Below, piece after piece: positions 9,502 to 20,904 of a stretch of DNA of 64,000 bases. The DNA is taken from positions 1,178,001 through 1,242,000 of the forward strand of contig QYRS01000009.1 in NCBI GenBank assembly GCA_006503535.1, read 5' to 3'. The translations under genes were made by a program, and so were the position numbers. This stretch comes from Arthrinium phaeospermum (lineage: Eukaryota > Ascomycota > Sordariomycetes > Amphisphaeriales > Apiosporaceae). The stretch's first letter is position 1; the number at the start of each line of letters is the position of its first letter. The notes under the pieces are model-generated. The model did not search any database. It was not told where the DNA came from and saw only the letters and a program-made list of their open reading frames with translations.

Positions 9502-10930
9502 CTACGAGAACTTCTGATCTACAAGCTGTAAGATATCGACCATGATGCCATGGAGCGACCTATGCTCCTCATTCTCCGGCAAGTCGTGCTCTTGCGACAG
9601 TATGGTATCACGTAGCGAGACGGCGATGGGATCCATCAAAAACGGCAACCTAGATTCCGAATCGTTCTGCGTCGAGGCAGGGGGCGGACCTGCGGTGACG
9701 CCGGCAGGATCGATGCCCAGCGCGTTGGTGATGCGCAGAAGCAAGCCGGAGGTTATGTCAATGAGCACCTTGACTTGGATGGGCAGGCTATTGCTCAATT
9801 GGAAAGTCCCAAACTGCAGGCGTGGCAAGATGAGCTTGGCGCTCGCATCCGACTGCAGCGCGAACAGAAGCCGCATGAAGATGCCCCGACAATTGCGCAT
9901 CAAGTGTGCATACGTCGTTATCAGCGTCATGATCAGCACCTGGTCAGTCCGTCTAGGCAGGGCATCGTGTGCAGCCAATGTCGAGGAACCCGGCGCTCCC
10001 TCCGTAGCAGCAGACGTACACATACTCTTGATTATATCCCATAGCTGCGAAGCTTGGTTGAGCATGAGGTTGAACGGCCGGTGTTGCTCAGTCGACGAGC
10101 AATGGTGAGGTACATTGGCAGGCTGGCCTTTTAGGGGGGAGCTGGTTCGGAGACGCTCGTAGTCCTCAATGATCTCTAGACTCAGCTGTGTGAGGCGCTT
10201 GCTATCATTGGCTGGAAGCTCGTGGTCGTCCATTGTCCTGTAAGAACCAGGCGCACAGAGGGCATCGCTGTGTAACACACGCCAGGGCTCCAGACTGGTA
10301 GCTGGCAAAGTACTGCCGGGTGCTGCTTCTCTTTTATCGGACATTCCACCAGTAGCTAGATTGTTCAAGCCCAAATGTGCGTCTGGGAACATGAATGAGA
10401 AGTCGTAGGAGTCGAAACTTGCAGTAGGCATGGAGAAGTCCATATTGGAGTAATCCTAGTATTGCCAGCATCTTAGTAAAGTTCATAGGAAACTAATACT
10501 GATTGGAACCGACCGTCTGATTTGTATGATCCAGGAGCATGGGATTGCCGTTCTCACGCGGTACGCTTTCAGTCGAGCTGACCAGTGGCCCCGCCGTCGC
10601 ACTCGTACATAGCGCCTCGGGAGCAGGCACTCCAACCCCGCTGCCAGGCACCGAGGACCTGCTGGGTTGACAAGACGAGGGACCGGCCTCCAAGTTGGTC
10701 ATAGGTGCAGTAGCAGTAGCAGTGGTAATCCCCGCAGAGTGTACCATGTCCTCGCGCTCTCGTGTGTCGTTACTAGACGCCTGCGAAGGACGACCCAGGG
10801 TAATTTTGCAGGGCTGGTTTGCTGCATTACAGCGGCCGCATGACTTTCCATGCCTCTCGTCTCGGTCGCAGCGTAGCTTGTAAAGCCGGCATAGATCGCA
10901 GGCCGATCGCCGGGATTTTCTTGAGCTCAT
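9502..10930 (-). CDS. Zn2Cys6 (Gal4-type) transcription factor
   Basis: Exons 10930-10514 and 10455-9502 with a 58-nt intron give about 456 residues. The binuclear zinc cluster sits at the N terminus: C11-X2-C14-X6-C21-X9-C31-X2-C34-X6-C41, starting SACDLCRLYKLRCDRD. A Ser/Thr/Pro-rich linker follows, then a C-terminal helical region (QVLIMTLITTYAHLMRNCRG; later VKVLIDITSGLLLRITNALG) of the kind seen in AflR-like regulators of secondary metabolism. It should bind DNA in the nucleus. The intron donor GTCGGT is weak, but it is the only one I found that keeps phase with the acceptor CTAG|GAT. The MFS exporter downstream on the same strand is a plausible target. Confidence 0.88.
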
Positions 10931-11676
10931 TTGGACGATTCCTGAGCAAAAGGGGGCTGCAGGCGGTATCCCATAGCCAAGGATGACGACCCCGTACCAG
11001 GTAGCTAGCTCTTCACCTCCTTGCCGCTGTGCACCCGACGTGATGGCGAATTGGGTGCTGCGACCTAATAGTCTTGGTCTTCATAAATCGTGTTTGGTAA
11101 CAAGAGCTTTGCACTCTGCAACAAATCTATATGTGCCTTTTAACGGCAAGAGCTGGGTGGGAAGGGGTTGTCGTCGTAAGCTATTCGATGTGCTTTAAGT
11201 CCCTGCCTAATTATTAGTCAGCACGACACAGAAGGTGGGGGATCTGGGATGTTTTCTTTTGTCGCATGGATGTAACATCATTCTTCTCACGGCCTCCAAA
11301 TCAACATGATGCCTGGCCACTCATGCATATCATAGAGTATCCGGTGTCATGAATCTTCTACGAATACTCTTTGCTAGTGAGATAGGCATCGTTGTCCGTG
11401 AGTGCGGGCCCGACACATTCTGCATTCGTCTTATAGCAGCATTCCAATGAAGTATAATCAAAAGATTGAGATGGGATCGTGTCATTATCAATTGTGCTAT
11501 GGTATCATCAAGAAGCCTATAGTGTGCCTCATATCGTGCAAAATTCATTACTCTCCACTTGAACCCGACATCTATGGATGGATGTGCACGTAGCTCAGCC
11601 TAAACCGCCGCTGGCCCCGGACTGTGTGCGGCACTGCCCCTCCCGAGTTCTTTTCAACAGTCAGTTTCATCCAAGC
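10931..11676. other. Intergenic, no gene seen
   Basis: This holds the upstream region of the Zn2Cys6 gene and the 3' flank of the importin gene. No open frame is convincing. Confidence 0.5.
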
Positions 11677-14600
11677 TCACCCGTCTTCCAAGGTCAGTCT
11701 AGGAGAAGTAACGCATGATGGTCTGCTGGGACTCGGGGGGAAGCGCTGCAGTATAGCCTGTGCATTGACGCCTGCCGCTTGCATCAGGGCCTTGGTAGCC
11801 TGGACCACCTTGTGAGCAACTTCACCACTGCCAAGCATGTCAGCCTCGAAGGCTTGGGCAACATAGACAAATATCTTGTCGGCCTGGCCAACGGCAGGGT
11901 TTTGTCTGGCAGCAAGGTTAGCTTCACGATTGTCTAGTGGTACACCCGGGCGGAACTTACGATTCAATCAAAGTGACAAGATAGCCGTAGGCAAATGGTG
12001 CTGCCTCTTCATCGTTACAGACGGGTAGCGTGTTGACCCACTGGTTGACGACCTCCTGGGGGTTCTGGACATTGGAGTTGTTGAAGTGAAGGATCTTGGC
12101 GATGGCGGCGCATGCGTTTTCGGTCGCATACACAGCGTCGTCGCCACGAGCATCGGGCACCTGCGTCACCTGGAACAGGTAGGGAATGGAACCGCCGAGG
12201 AACGGAGCCCACTCAGCCCCTCCTCGGTGTGCTGCGACACCAATGCCGTACGCCGCAGCCTGTCGGATAGCTGCAGATGGATCCTTGCATCCGTCAATCA
12301 GGGGCTTCTGGATGTAGTTGGCGTATTTGATGCTCTGAGGCCCGCAGTACTCAATAACATCGTCCATAATGCAAAGACCCCACTGTCGTTGCGTCTGGTC
12401 TGCAGAAGCGAGGAAGCTCTCATATGTGTTCATGAGACGTTCCCACGGGCCGAGGAAAGCGGCACCGTGGTTCTTGAAGATGGCGTGGAAAGCCTTGTTC
12501 ATGTCAGAGAGGAGGGTTTGATCATCCTCAATGGCCAGGAGAATATCTTCGGCCTCGTCTTCGGCGTCCTCGGCAGAAACGCCTTCCTTATCCTCCTCGC
12601 GCTGGGCCACGCGATCCTTGTAGTCCTCGATGGCGGAATGCACACCGTCAATGAACTTGTTCATGTGTTGTTCCAGAAGGCACTCCTTTCCAACCACCTC
12701 GACAGACTCGTAAAAGCACTGGTACATTTCAGCCAGAGCGTCGATAGCAGGCTCAGCCGTCAGAACCTCGAGCAGCTTGTCGACAGTAGCAGCCCAGAGC
12801 CCCCGAAGCTCGTTTGACGCAGGCCCATAAGCCTTCTTGTAGGAGCCGAGCAGTTGAGGAACCAACTTGGCCGAGATAAACCTGACCGGGTCATGGAAGA
12901 AGAACGCAAGTCCAGGCAGCGCGATCTTCTCCATGGTGTCCTTGACATAAGGTGCGAAGGCCGCCTCCAGAGTTTGCGCATACACGACCAGGAGTTCGAT
13001 GGCCATGTGCTTGTCGTCCATCGTACTAGTTCGGATACCGATCATTTTGCCCTTGAGCGGCACGAGCTCCCAGCCGTCCTCTTGCTGAATCTGCTCAACC
13101 TGATCCTCATCGTCCAGAAGTTGAATATCGGCCTTAGCGCTAGCCAGCTCGACCAGAGGTGGCATGACGTTAGGCAAGAAGGGAAGGAAATCGGATCCCA
13201 TGACACGGCACATGCGTCCCCAGCAGTGCATTAAATACTGAGCCTGGGGGTCGTCGGCGTCCGTGATGCTGCTTTGAATGGCAGCCAGGAGATTTACCAG
13301 AGTCATGGAGTCGTTACCGAGGCGCTCCTTGCCCACGGCCAAAGCGATAAGGGTTGCGCATTCCATGGCCTTGGCGCGAAGAAGTCGGAACTCCTTCTCG
13401 TTCTCACGCTGCAAGACGTTGACTAGCAAGGGCATCAAAGTGTCATAGTACTTTGAGAAAGCAGCCTCGGCAGCATCCGCGATAGTGGCGATGGTGGACA
13501 GGGCCTGTTCCTGCACGAAGCGCTTCTCGTTCTGGAGCAGGTTGAACAGCTGGGACAGCAGGTCGTCCAGATACGGCTCCAGGATGGACTTCTCTGCCTC
13601 CTCGCAGAAGTTGACAAGAGCCGCAGCAGCGTGGGCCTGGACTCGAGGCTCAGGTGAGTTGAGGACCGGAATGATGGTGGTGAGGATCGTGTCGTAGTAC
13701 TCCTTTTGCATGGTGGGCGCAAAGTCGGTGCTCATTTGTCCCAAGGCCTGGCAACCTGCCCATCGAACTCGTGGGTGGGGGTCCTTCAGAGCCGGCACAA
13801 CGAGGTCGAGAACCTGGTTGAGCTCCCTAATCATCAGTTCGCGACATCCTTCGGAGATGGCCGAGATGGCCATGAGAGCCGCGTGGCGGTCCTTCCAAGC
13901 CATCGAGGTCATCATTCTAGGAAGCCAGCTGAATGTAGGCGCCAGTATGGTCTCGCCGCCGAGCTTGTTGGCCAATCGGTCCATACATTGCTCACCGGCA
14001 ACGTGGTTCAGGTCACTTTCTTCGGAATCAAACTAGAGGTCGGTCAGCCAACATATCCGTAAAGTGGGAACAGTACACGCACGTCTTCTGAAGTAAGCCA
14101 TTCGGACGAATCATCGTCGTCATCCTCGCCAAGATCAGTCATCAAGCTCAGGCACTGGGTGATCATGTCGTTGGTGTAGGACGAGTCCTTCCGGCACATG
14201 GACGGAGCGTAGTCGGCAAAGGTTGCCATCAGCTCGAGGGCATTCTGGCGGCAGATATCACCCAAGTCCTTGTCCTGAATAACACCGACACTGAACATGA
14301 CCAAGTTGTGGAAAAGAGGCTTGAACATTTTGGGGCACGTCTCGGCGAGGTCGATGAGGGCCAAGAGTGCTTTGCTGAGGTCGTCGGAATCCTTGGAGTC
14401 CTTGATAGGGGGGAGAATGTTAAGGACGTCGGGCAGGAGCGCAAAGTATTTGGGCTGGGACTTCTTGCCCAGACTGCGGAAGAAGGATGCGAATGCCTCC
14501 ATAGCCGCTAGTCGCACCTAAAGTTGCAAGTCTTGTCAGATCTTTCCAAAGTACAATAGTCTCTCGAACCACTTACTGCAACGGATTCGTCCTTGAAGCC

Positions 14601-15302
14601 TCGGCTAAAGGCCTCCATCACGGCGACCTCGTGCTGCTTCTCTATTATGCCGGGGGTGGTCGCGAATACACGGTAGGCGGTCTCGCGCTTGCCGGCGTCG
14701 GGGGCCATGCTGAGCTCGAAAAGGCTACCTAGAATTTGGGGCCAAGTATCGTCTGCGACAGGGTCAGAAACGGTCCTGGATAGGTCGTACTTAACCATTG
14801 CGGGGGTCTGAGTTGGACTGACTGTTTTCGGAGTACTGGCGCGCCACATCAGCGACGCTGTCGCTGATCTTATTCCTCACGTTACGCTCGGTCTCGTTGG
14901 TGAGGGCTTCGAGCAGCTTCTGTCGGATTGCTTCGGCGTGCCCAGGTGTCAGCGAGACGAACATCTCGACTGTGTCGCCCTTCTCATTCTTTCGTGTCTT
15001 GGAGGCTATTCTTCGGAAGATGACGGAGGCGAAAGATCGAATCTGGAAGTCTCGAGCGTCAGATGATATCTTGGCGGCGGAACAAAGCAGTAAAGTGGTG
15101 AGAAAGAGGCAGGACCTACGGCAGCATCGGTCGAGCCTGAGATCTGCTCGGCCAGGCCCATCAACAAAACCTCAGGTCGCGTCGCGGTCCAGCTGTTCTG
15201 CAGATGGTCCTCGGCCTGGGAGCGGATGGTGTTGTCTGGGGACTGCAGAGCCTGCAGGAGCTGAGCAAGCTCTGCGTGGACTTCGGCAGGTAGCATCGAC
15301 AT
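11677..15302 (-). CDS. PSE1: Importin beta-3 (Kap121/PSE1/IPO5 family), 3' frameshift
   Basis: Six exons: 15302-15120, 15042-14823, 14752-14577, 14517-14083, 14032-11961 and 11905-11677, with introns of 77, 70, 59, 50 and 55 nt, all in phase. As read it encodes about 1104 residues, close to the usual 1090-1100. The product is a HEAT-repeat karyopherin that carries cargo such as ribosomal proteins through the nuclear pore with Ran-GTP. Family features include an N terminus LAQLLQALQSPDNTIRSQAE, FRRIASKTRKN, TAYRVFATTPGIIEKQHE, RLAAMEAFASFF, and HEAT units such as VPALKDPHPRVRWAGCQALG. An acidic loop occurs before exon 5 (DLGEDDDDDSSEWL). At a C6 run (plus 11735-11740) the frame appears one base short: one extra C would give ESQQTIMRYFS and a stop at 11701-11699, the ending I expect for this family. 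As written, an unrelated tail runs to 11677. Confidence 0.95.
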
Positions 15303-17868
15303 CGTGGGCGGTCGCTGTTGTATAACTCAGTCAAACTCGCGATGTCGTGCTGTGACTGTGGAAGGAGAAAGAAAAATATGGTCTGGTTGTTGTTGTTGCT
15401 CTTTCTGCTGGCCCAAGGTGGGGGTGTGTTTTTTTAGGACCCTCGATCACAGAGCGTTAAATGAGGGGTGGGCATCCAGCGTGGACAAGCGCGGGGGCAA
15501 TTCCGAGAGTCGAAATGGCGATACCCTCAGCCAGGAAAAGGAATCAAAGTTGCTAGAATCGTTACGATTTACAGCAAAAAGGGAAGAAATAAACAAAGGG
15601 ATTGATTGCGATGGGAAAGATCAGAGGTTGGCCTAGGAATTGAGAGTGAATCTTTTTTTCGCACCGACGAAACCCAATCAATTTGCAGCCAGAAAAGACC
15701 ACCTGAACCTAGTCGCAATGGATAACACCAGACGCAGCAACACCACTACCCTGACTTGCTACAAGTGGCAGAAAAAATGTTGGTGGGAGATTTGACTGGT
15801 GCTGGGCAGGCTAAAAAGTTGCCTGCCTTATCGGCCGCACCTAATGGGCGTGTCCCCTCTTTATTGTTCCTTATCCGATGCTGCTACCAATCGATCCATC
15901 AACCATTTGACAGACTGGAATGGGGGGCTAAGGTTTTGAGAATTATGCTCCCGTCACCGTCCAATCCGCCCACAAGCATCAATCCAAGTGCGGCGCGCGC
16001 AACTCTTTGTGGGGCATCGCATGTGCCTGCATTGTATTGATTGATTTTGTGCAGCACACAGGGGCAATTCCACCCTTTGAGAAAGCTGGACGGCTCCATG
16101 GCTGTAGATGTGAATCTGACCAAAATGGAATTCCCTACATGTATGTAAACCAGGTTTATATAATCTATTCTATTGCATACAACATGCTTTGCCAATAAAG
16201 CCGGACGTTGAAGAGGGAAAAAGGAAGCGCCAGTTGCTTAGCAGGTACTTACAACCTTATGCGCGCGTAGGCTGAAGCTCTCGTCCATGATGGTCCAGTC
16301 CAGCTCGGTTGAGCCTATGCTGCTGCTATCATCCCTGCTTTCTCTGCAGAGGCGGGGCTATTAGAGGGGTCCAACTGTCCAACATTCCACTTACACCTTC
16401 ATTCCTAGGCCCCGGGCGGCCGCAAATTGGTCTTTCAGATGCCCATTTGCAACGGTTTTCTGAAAGCAAAGACGCCAAACATATTTACGGTAGGCAAACG
16501 TCGATACTCTTTGATTCTAGGAGGTGGGCTACTTCTTTCCAGACAGAATTGAAGTAATGAAAAGCAGTTTGAAATCAACTCAACTTTGGGTTCCTTACTT
16601 GTGCTTGTGTTCGAGTCTCCGGATAATTAGATGGCCATTGTCGCCTCCAATGTTTACATAAGTCTGCAACCACCATGTTAGGATCGTCGAGCTGTGGCAT
16701 CGCATCCATTGAGCTTTCGTAGATCATGCTGATGACAAGCCCCAGGCAGATGTGCCTTGCAGGCTGCGCAGCCAACAGCAAACCAACCGGATCCGGCTAC
16801 CAAGCTCGGACGTCTGGCCATGGAAGATCACAGCACCACCTGAAGTGAACATTACAGATATATTCCCGGTCTATTGCCCTGTGAGATTCTGCCATGAATT
16901 AATTATGCCTCTCTGTCTGAGAAAAAAAAGGCCATCACCAGACCGGTCCATGCCGCTGTTCATCATGTTATTGACGGCCAAGTGTGGCCACAGTGATATG
17001 ACTGAAGCAAGCAGCAGCTCAGTCCCGTGCCTCCTAGAATTGTGAGGGCGGCATGTTCCGACCCCCCTTCCCCCTCCCCAGACTAAGAGACAGATGACGG
17101 CTGGGTGACGAAATTGCATTGGTCGGCCTACACCACACCGGCGAGGGCCAGCCTGCCAGCTTCTGGGGAAGCAGCGAGCTGACATGCCATCCGTGCTAAT
17201 GCTACTGAGGGGAAAGTCAACACCAAGATCGCAATTTAATCTGGCATCGCAAAGTCTCGCAACCCCGTGCTTAGCCTGTCGGCGCTTCGATTGATTGCCA
17301 CCTACTGTAGGAATCTTCAAATGTCTGGTTAGCCCAAGTGGTATTCTCCCGGTCGGTTTACATAAAAGCTTCGCGGCGGACCCAACCAATCCATCATGAT
17401 TATCGAGCCCACCGTCCGATACCCCCACCTGCAACCCCAGTCGTAGTTCACCGAAGGAGAACAGCTAGAACAGGCACGACCAGATTCACTCCCCCAGCTT
17501 TCGTTTCCCTCGAGAGTGCATTGCATACAGTACCGAGCGAAAGTCTTCGTCGGAGAATTTCCTCAGATCACACAAACGATCCATCATAAGTGCTTGCAGC
17601 ATACCCGGGCGCTACCATAGCTGTTGTTTTACGACATTGCAAACGCGATCTACCCTCATCTCATTCGGGGCCCGAGTCACCACCACCAGAGCTTCAACCC
17701 GGCCCAGCTTGTCCTACATAAGCTTTCCTACCAGCCTCGCCTCGCGCAACCGAGCGGCCCAAGAGCAACGCAGCACTCTCTCGCCCTCTGCGGAATAAGA
17801 ATTGCGCATACTCGCTGTACTGCACCAAGCTCTCGATCCCATTTCCATCCAACGGCCCGGTAGTCAAG
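15303..17868. other. Long divergent intergenic region
   Basis: These 2.6 kb separate the divergent importin and SDS23 genes. They hold both promoters and probably a pyrimidine-rich 5' leader just before 17869. Open frames up to 187 codons exist but none shows domain-like or signal features. Confidence 0.5.
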
Positions 17869-19465
17869 ATGGACCCCGTCAACTCGCCCCCCGCAAACGA
17901 TCCCGTCAAGGAGATAGCCATCCCGACGCCCACGCAACCTTCGCGATCCCATTCCTCCTCCAGCGTCACGCGAATGAACAGCCACGGCCATGCCCACCGA
18001 CACAGCTTGGCCGAGAACCTGCGAGGGCTGCCCCCTTCCCCGCGATCGCAGCGACACCCGTCTTTGACCCAAGCCGCCATACAAGACCTCCTGAACCACC
18101 CGCCCACATCGAAGGCGCACAACCCCCGGTTTGCGGGACGAGACTGGCGAGATGTAGCTGCCGGCGAGCTCGCTTCGAAAGATGATGTGAAGTGGGTGAC
18201 AATGGACACAAGTGTCGAGGAAGCCACCATGGTATGTTGTCAGCACTCGTGATTTTGAGACCGCAGTGGAGTTTCTAACGAATGGCCCGAAGGTGCTCTT
18301 GAAAAACACCGGCAGCAATGTGGTTCTAATCAAAGAAAACGCCGAGTCTACAACACCAATCTCGACCTTCGACTGCAACGACCTGAATGCGTACCTACTT
18401 GTCGTAGTCGGCCTGGGCAACCCCAGCGAAGAACTCGTGCCCCTGTTCGACACCCTCGCCAAGAAGGCCCAAGCCCACGAAAAGATTCCGCTCCGGGATA
18501 TACAGCCGCTCTGCCATAAAGAATCACTGGTGACGATGCACGGAGACGCGAACCTGGCCAAGGTGATCGAGGTGTTTGGCAGCGGGATCCACCGTTTTCT
18601 GGTTACAAACAACTCCGGCGACGTCATTGGCGTTCTGAGCCAACTGACCCTCGTAGAGTTCTTCTGGAACGAGGGCGTCAACTTCCGTGCTATTGACGAG
18701 CTCTACCCCTGGTCCTGAAGGATCTCGGTGTTGGGTCCCAGCAGATTGTCGCCGTCAGGTAAGCTAGCCCCTACTACTAACAACGCCGGCTCCCTTCAGC
18801 TAACCATGAGAAACGAAAACAGCGCAGATAGTCCGCTGGCAGAAGCCCTTACGCTTATGAACAACGAAGGCTTGTCGAGCGTGGCTGTGGTGGACAACAA
18901 GTCCAACGTCGTCGGCAACATCTCTACGATTGACGTGCGATTGCTTACGAACGCGGCGAGCCTCCCGCTGCTGCAGAATACGTGCATGCACTTTGTGTCG
19001 GTCATCCTGAACGAGCGCGGCATGGAGCAGGGCAAAGACTCGTTCCCCGTTTTCTACGTGAACCCGTACTCGACGCTCGCGCACACGGTCGCGAAGCTGG
19101 TCGCCACCAAGTCCCATCGGATGTGGGTGGTGGAGTCGGGCTCGGCCTCGCCCTCGCCCTCGGCGCCCGCGACGCCGCTGCTGGGCCCCCAGGTCCTCGA
19201 CGTCAAGAACAACACGGTGTCGCCCATCGGCGCGCCGCCGCACTACCCCTCGGCCCCGTCGACCTCGCTTTCGGGCCCGAACAACCTGTCTGGGCGCCTC
19301 ACGGGCGTCGTGACGCTGACGGACATCCTGAACCTCTTTGCGCGCTCGTCGGGTCTGAACCCTACCGATCCCAGCGAGCAGCGCGCCCGCAGGCGGAGAA
19401 GCTCCAGCAGTTCGGTCCGGCCGTCGCTGGACGCCTCGCGCTCGAGCATCGACCTGAGGCGGTAG
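17869..19465 (+). CDS. SDS23: SDS23/Moc1-type CBS-domain protein, one frameshift
   Basis: Exons 17869-18231, 18293-18758 and 18823-19465; introns of 61 nt (GTATGT, branch CTAAC) and 64 nt. About 490 residues if one missing base is allowed. Family hallmarks are an N-terminal Ser-rich region, then [30 protein letters not shown] and [14 protein letters not shown], followed by CBS repeats ([57 protein letters not shown]). The C-terminal tail is Ser/Arg-rich ([14 protein letters not shown]). In yeasts SDS23 proteins inhibit PP2A-type phosphatases and affect cell-cycle progression and separation; that role is assumed here. At 18706-18709 a C4 run appears one base short: the frame then hits TGA at 18716, while the next frame continues the family sequence ([16 protein letters not shown]) into exon 3. 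Confidence 0.9.
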
Positions 19466-19982
19466 TGTTTGCTGGCTGACCAAGGTAAAATACAGGCAGG
19501 GTTCGGACACGTGGGGCAAGATATTTGCTGCCCACGATATGGGTATATAATAGATGAGTCTTTGGTACGCGGCCTGCCCAGTCTTGGAGAAGGAGGTTTT
19601 CCCAAAGTTGTGCGTCAGGACCGTCTGGTGGGCCCGGAATGCACCTCGAGAGAGAGAGGCACATCACGATACTTACGAGTTCAGGTTTTATTGGGCGTTG
19701 AGGCGTGGTTCATCGAGTTTCTGATATGCGCAAAGGCGTTCTGGAGATTTGGTCTACGCAAAATACTTGTTCAACTCTTATTGTACTCACGTTTGGGTAT
19801 CGTTTGCGATGTGTTGACAGTTCGTACCTACATGTACTTACGAAAGGAGGGCGTGGGTGACCCGCCCTGGGCTGTATGCGTGGTAGTGGTGTAAGTCGCA
19901 ATCCATAAGCCGAGCAAACCCCCAATATATTCCATCTTTCGGGCCTCCAACACCAATCAATTCTCGTTGGTTACCTCCCAAT
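19466..19982. other. Intergenic, 3' flank of SDS23
   Basis: This lies between SDS23 and the tRNA gene. No coding sequence is seen. Confidence 0.5.
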
Positions 19983-20066
19983 GGTCTGTTGGCCCAATGG
20001 CAAGGCGTCTGACTACGATTCCGAGTCGCTATCAGGAGATTCTGGGTTCGACCCCCAGGCAGACCT
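19983..20066 (+). tRNA. tRNA-Arg (anticodon ACG) with a 12-nt intron
   Basis: A cloverleaf folds by eye. The acceptor stem GGTCTGT pairs with GCAGACC (20059-20065). The D arm starts GGCCCAATGGCAAGGC. The anticodon stem TCTGA pairs with TCAGG, and the loop has U33 and ACG at 20015-20017. The T arm is CTGGG-TTCGACC-CCCAG (20042-20058). Twelve bases (20019-20030) sit between positions 37 and 38, the standard site of nuclear tRNA introns. ACG, with inosine at position 34, reads CGU/CGC/CGA. T-runs follow immediately as a Pol III stop. Confidence 0.9.
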
Positions 20067-20070
20067 CTTC

Positions 20071-20081
20071 TTTTGCTTTTT
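20071..20081 (+). terminator. RNA polymerase III terminator T-runs
   Basis: T4 at 20071-20074 and T5 at 20077-20081 lie 5-15 nt after the tRNA end, as expected for Pol III termination. Confidence 0.7.
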
Positions 20082-20904
20082 GTGTCTCCTATAGCTTGTC
20101 GTGAATGTGAAGAGTATATGGTGCCAAATGCGCTTATCTCTATGAGTTTTACTTTTGCTATACTAATTAAGATGTAATGCCAGAAAGGCTTCTACCCATT
20201 TAATAAACCGCTCTTTCAGTCACAGTAGTAAGCGCACCGTCGCATTCGTGGCCTAGTGTAATACTCACACTGCTCACAACTTGCCCAGTCTCGGTAATGA
20301 AAGTGTCTAGTAGAGAGAGACTTGGCAACTTGTCGCGGAACTTGTGATCCGCCATTATGTTTTTGTCCCGCCTCTCCGGCTGCTTGTGCGCCGATAGCGT
20401 CTGACGCCAAGGCAGATAGAAGTCGGGGTATCTTCCTCATCGTAGCGGGACAGTTTCTTCATAAAATGTGAGTGCGTTATGTCGTTCAGAAGTTGAAGAC
20501 TGACATTCGACGAGAAGTATCGGGCTCTCACTAACGATTCTCAGTAGCGCCGTCATCAATAGCGCAGTGCGCCACCATTTTGGCATTCATGCAGAAGAGC
20601 CAGGATCCTCGCAGCTCATTATACCTGATCAAGTCGGCCGAAACGACTCGCTCTGAGGGCCTGAGGATTCGGATTGCTTGATAGCGTTGACTCTTTGTCT
20701 TTTCGCTGGGAAGTCACAGATAGTGCCTATCTATTCGCTCTTCGTAGAACGCAGCAGCAAAGAAGGCCCAAAGAAGAGCATTGCACGGTAGTGTTACATT
20801 CAGCTGCACGCCTAGCAAACACTCGACGCTCATTCGGTACCGCCAACCCGGGCTGAGACCGTGTCAGCCAGCACCAGCAACCACACTAGCTTACTGCGGA
20901 CCCA
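20082..20904. other. Intergenic, promoter of the methyltransferase
   Basis: This sits between the tRNA and the methyltransferase start. No gene is seen. Confidence 0.45.

Noticed and set aside
6788..10930. Biosynthetic gene cluster around the MFS and Zn2Cys6 genes
   Set aside because: No polyketide synthase, NRPS, terpene cyclase or tailoring enzyme lies next to them; the methyltransferase is 10 kb away beyond housekeeping genes.
16871..17434. 187-codon minus-strand frame upstream of SDS23
   Set aside because: No recognisable motif or membrane pattern; likely chance in promoter DNA.
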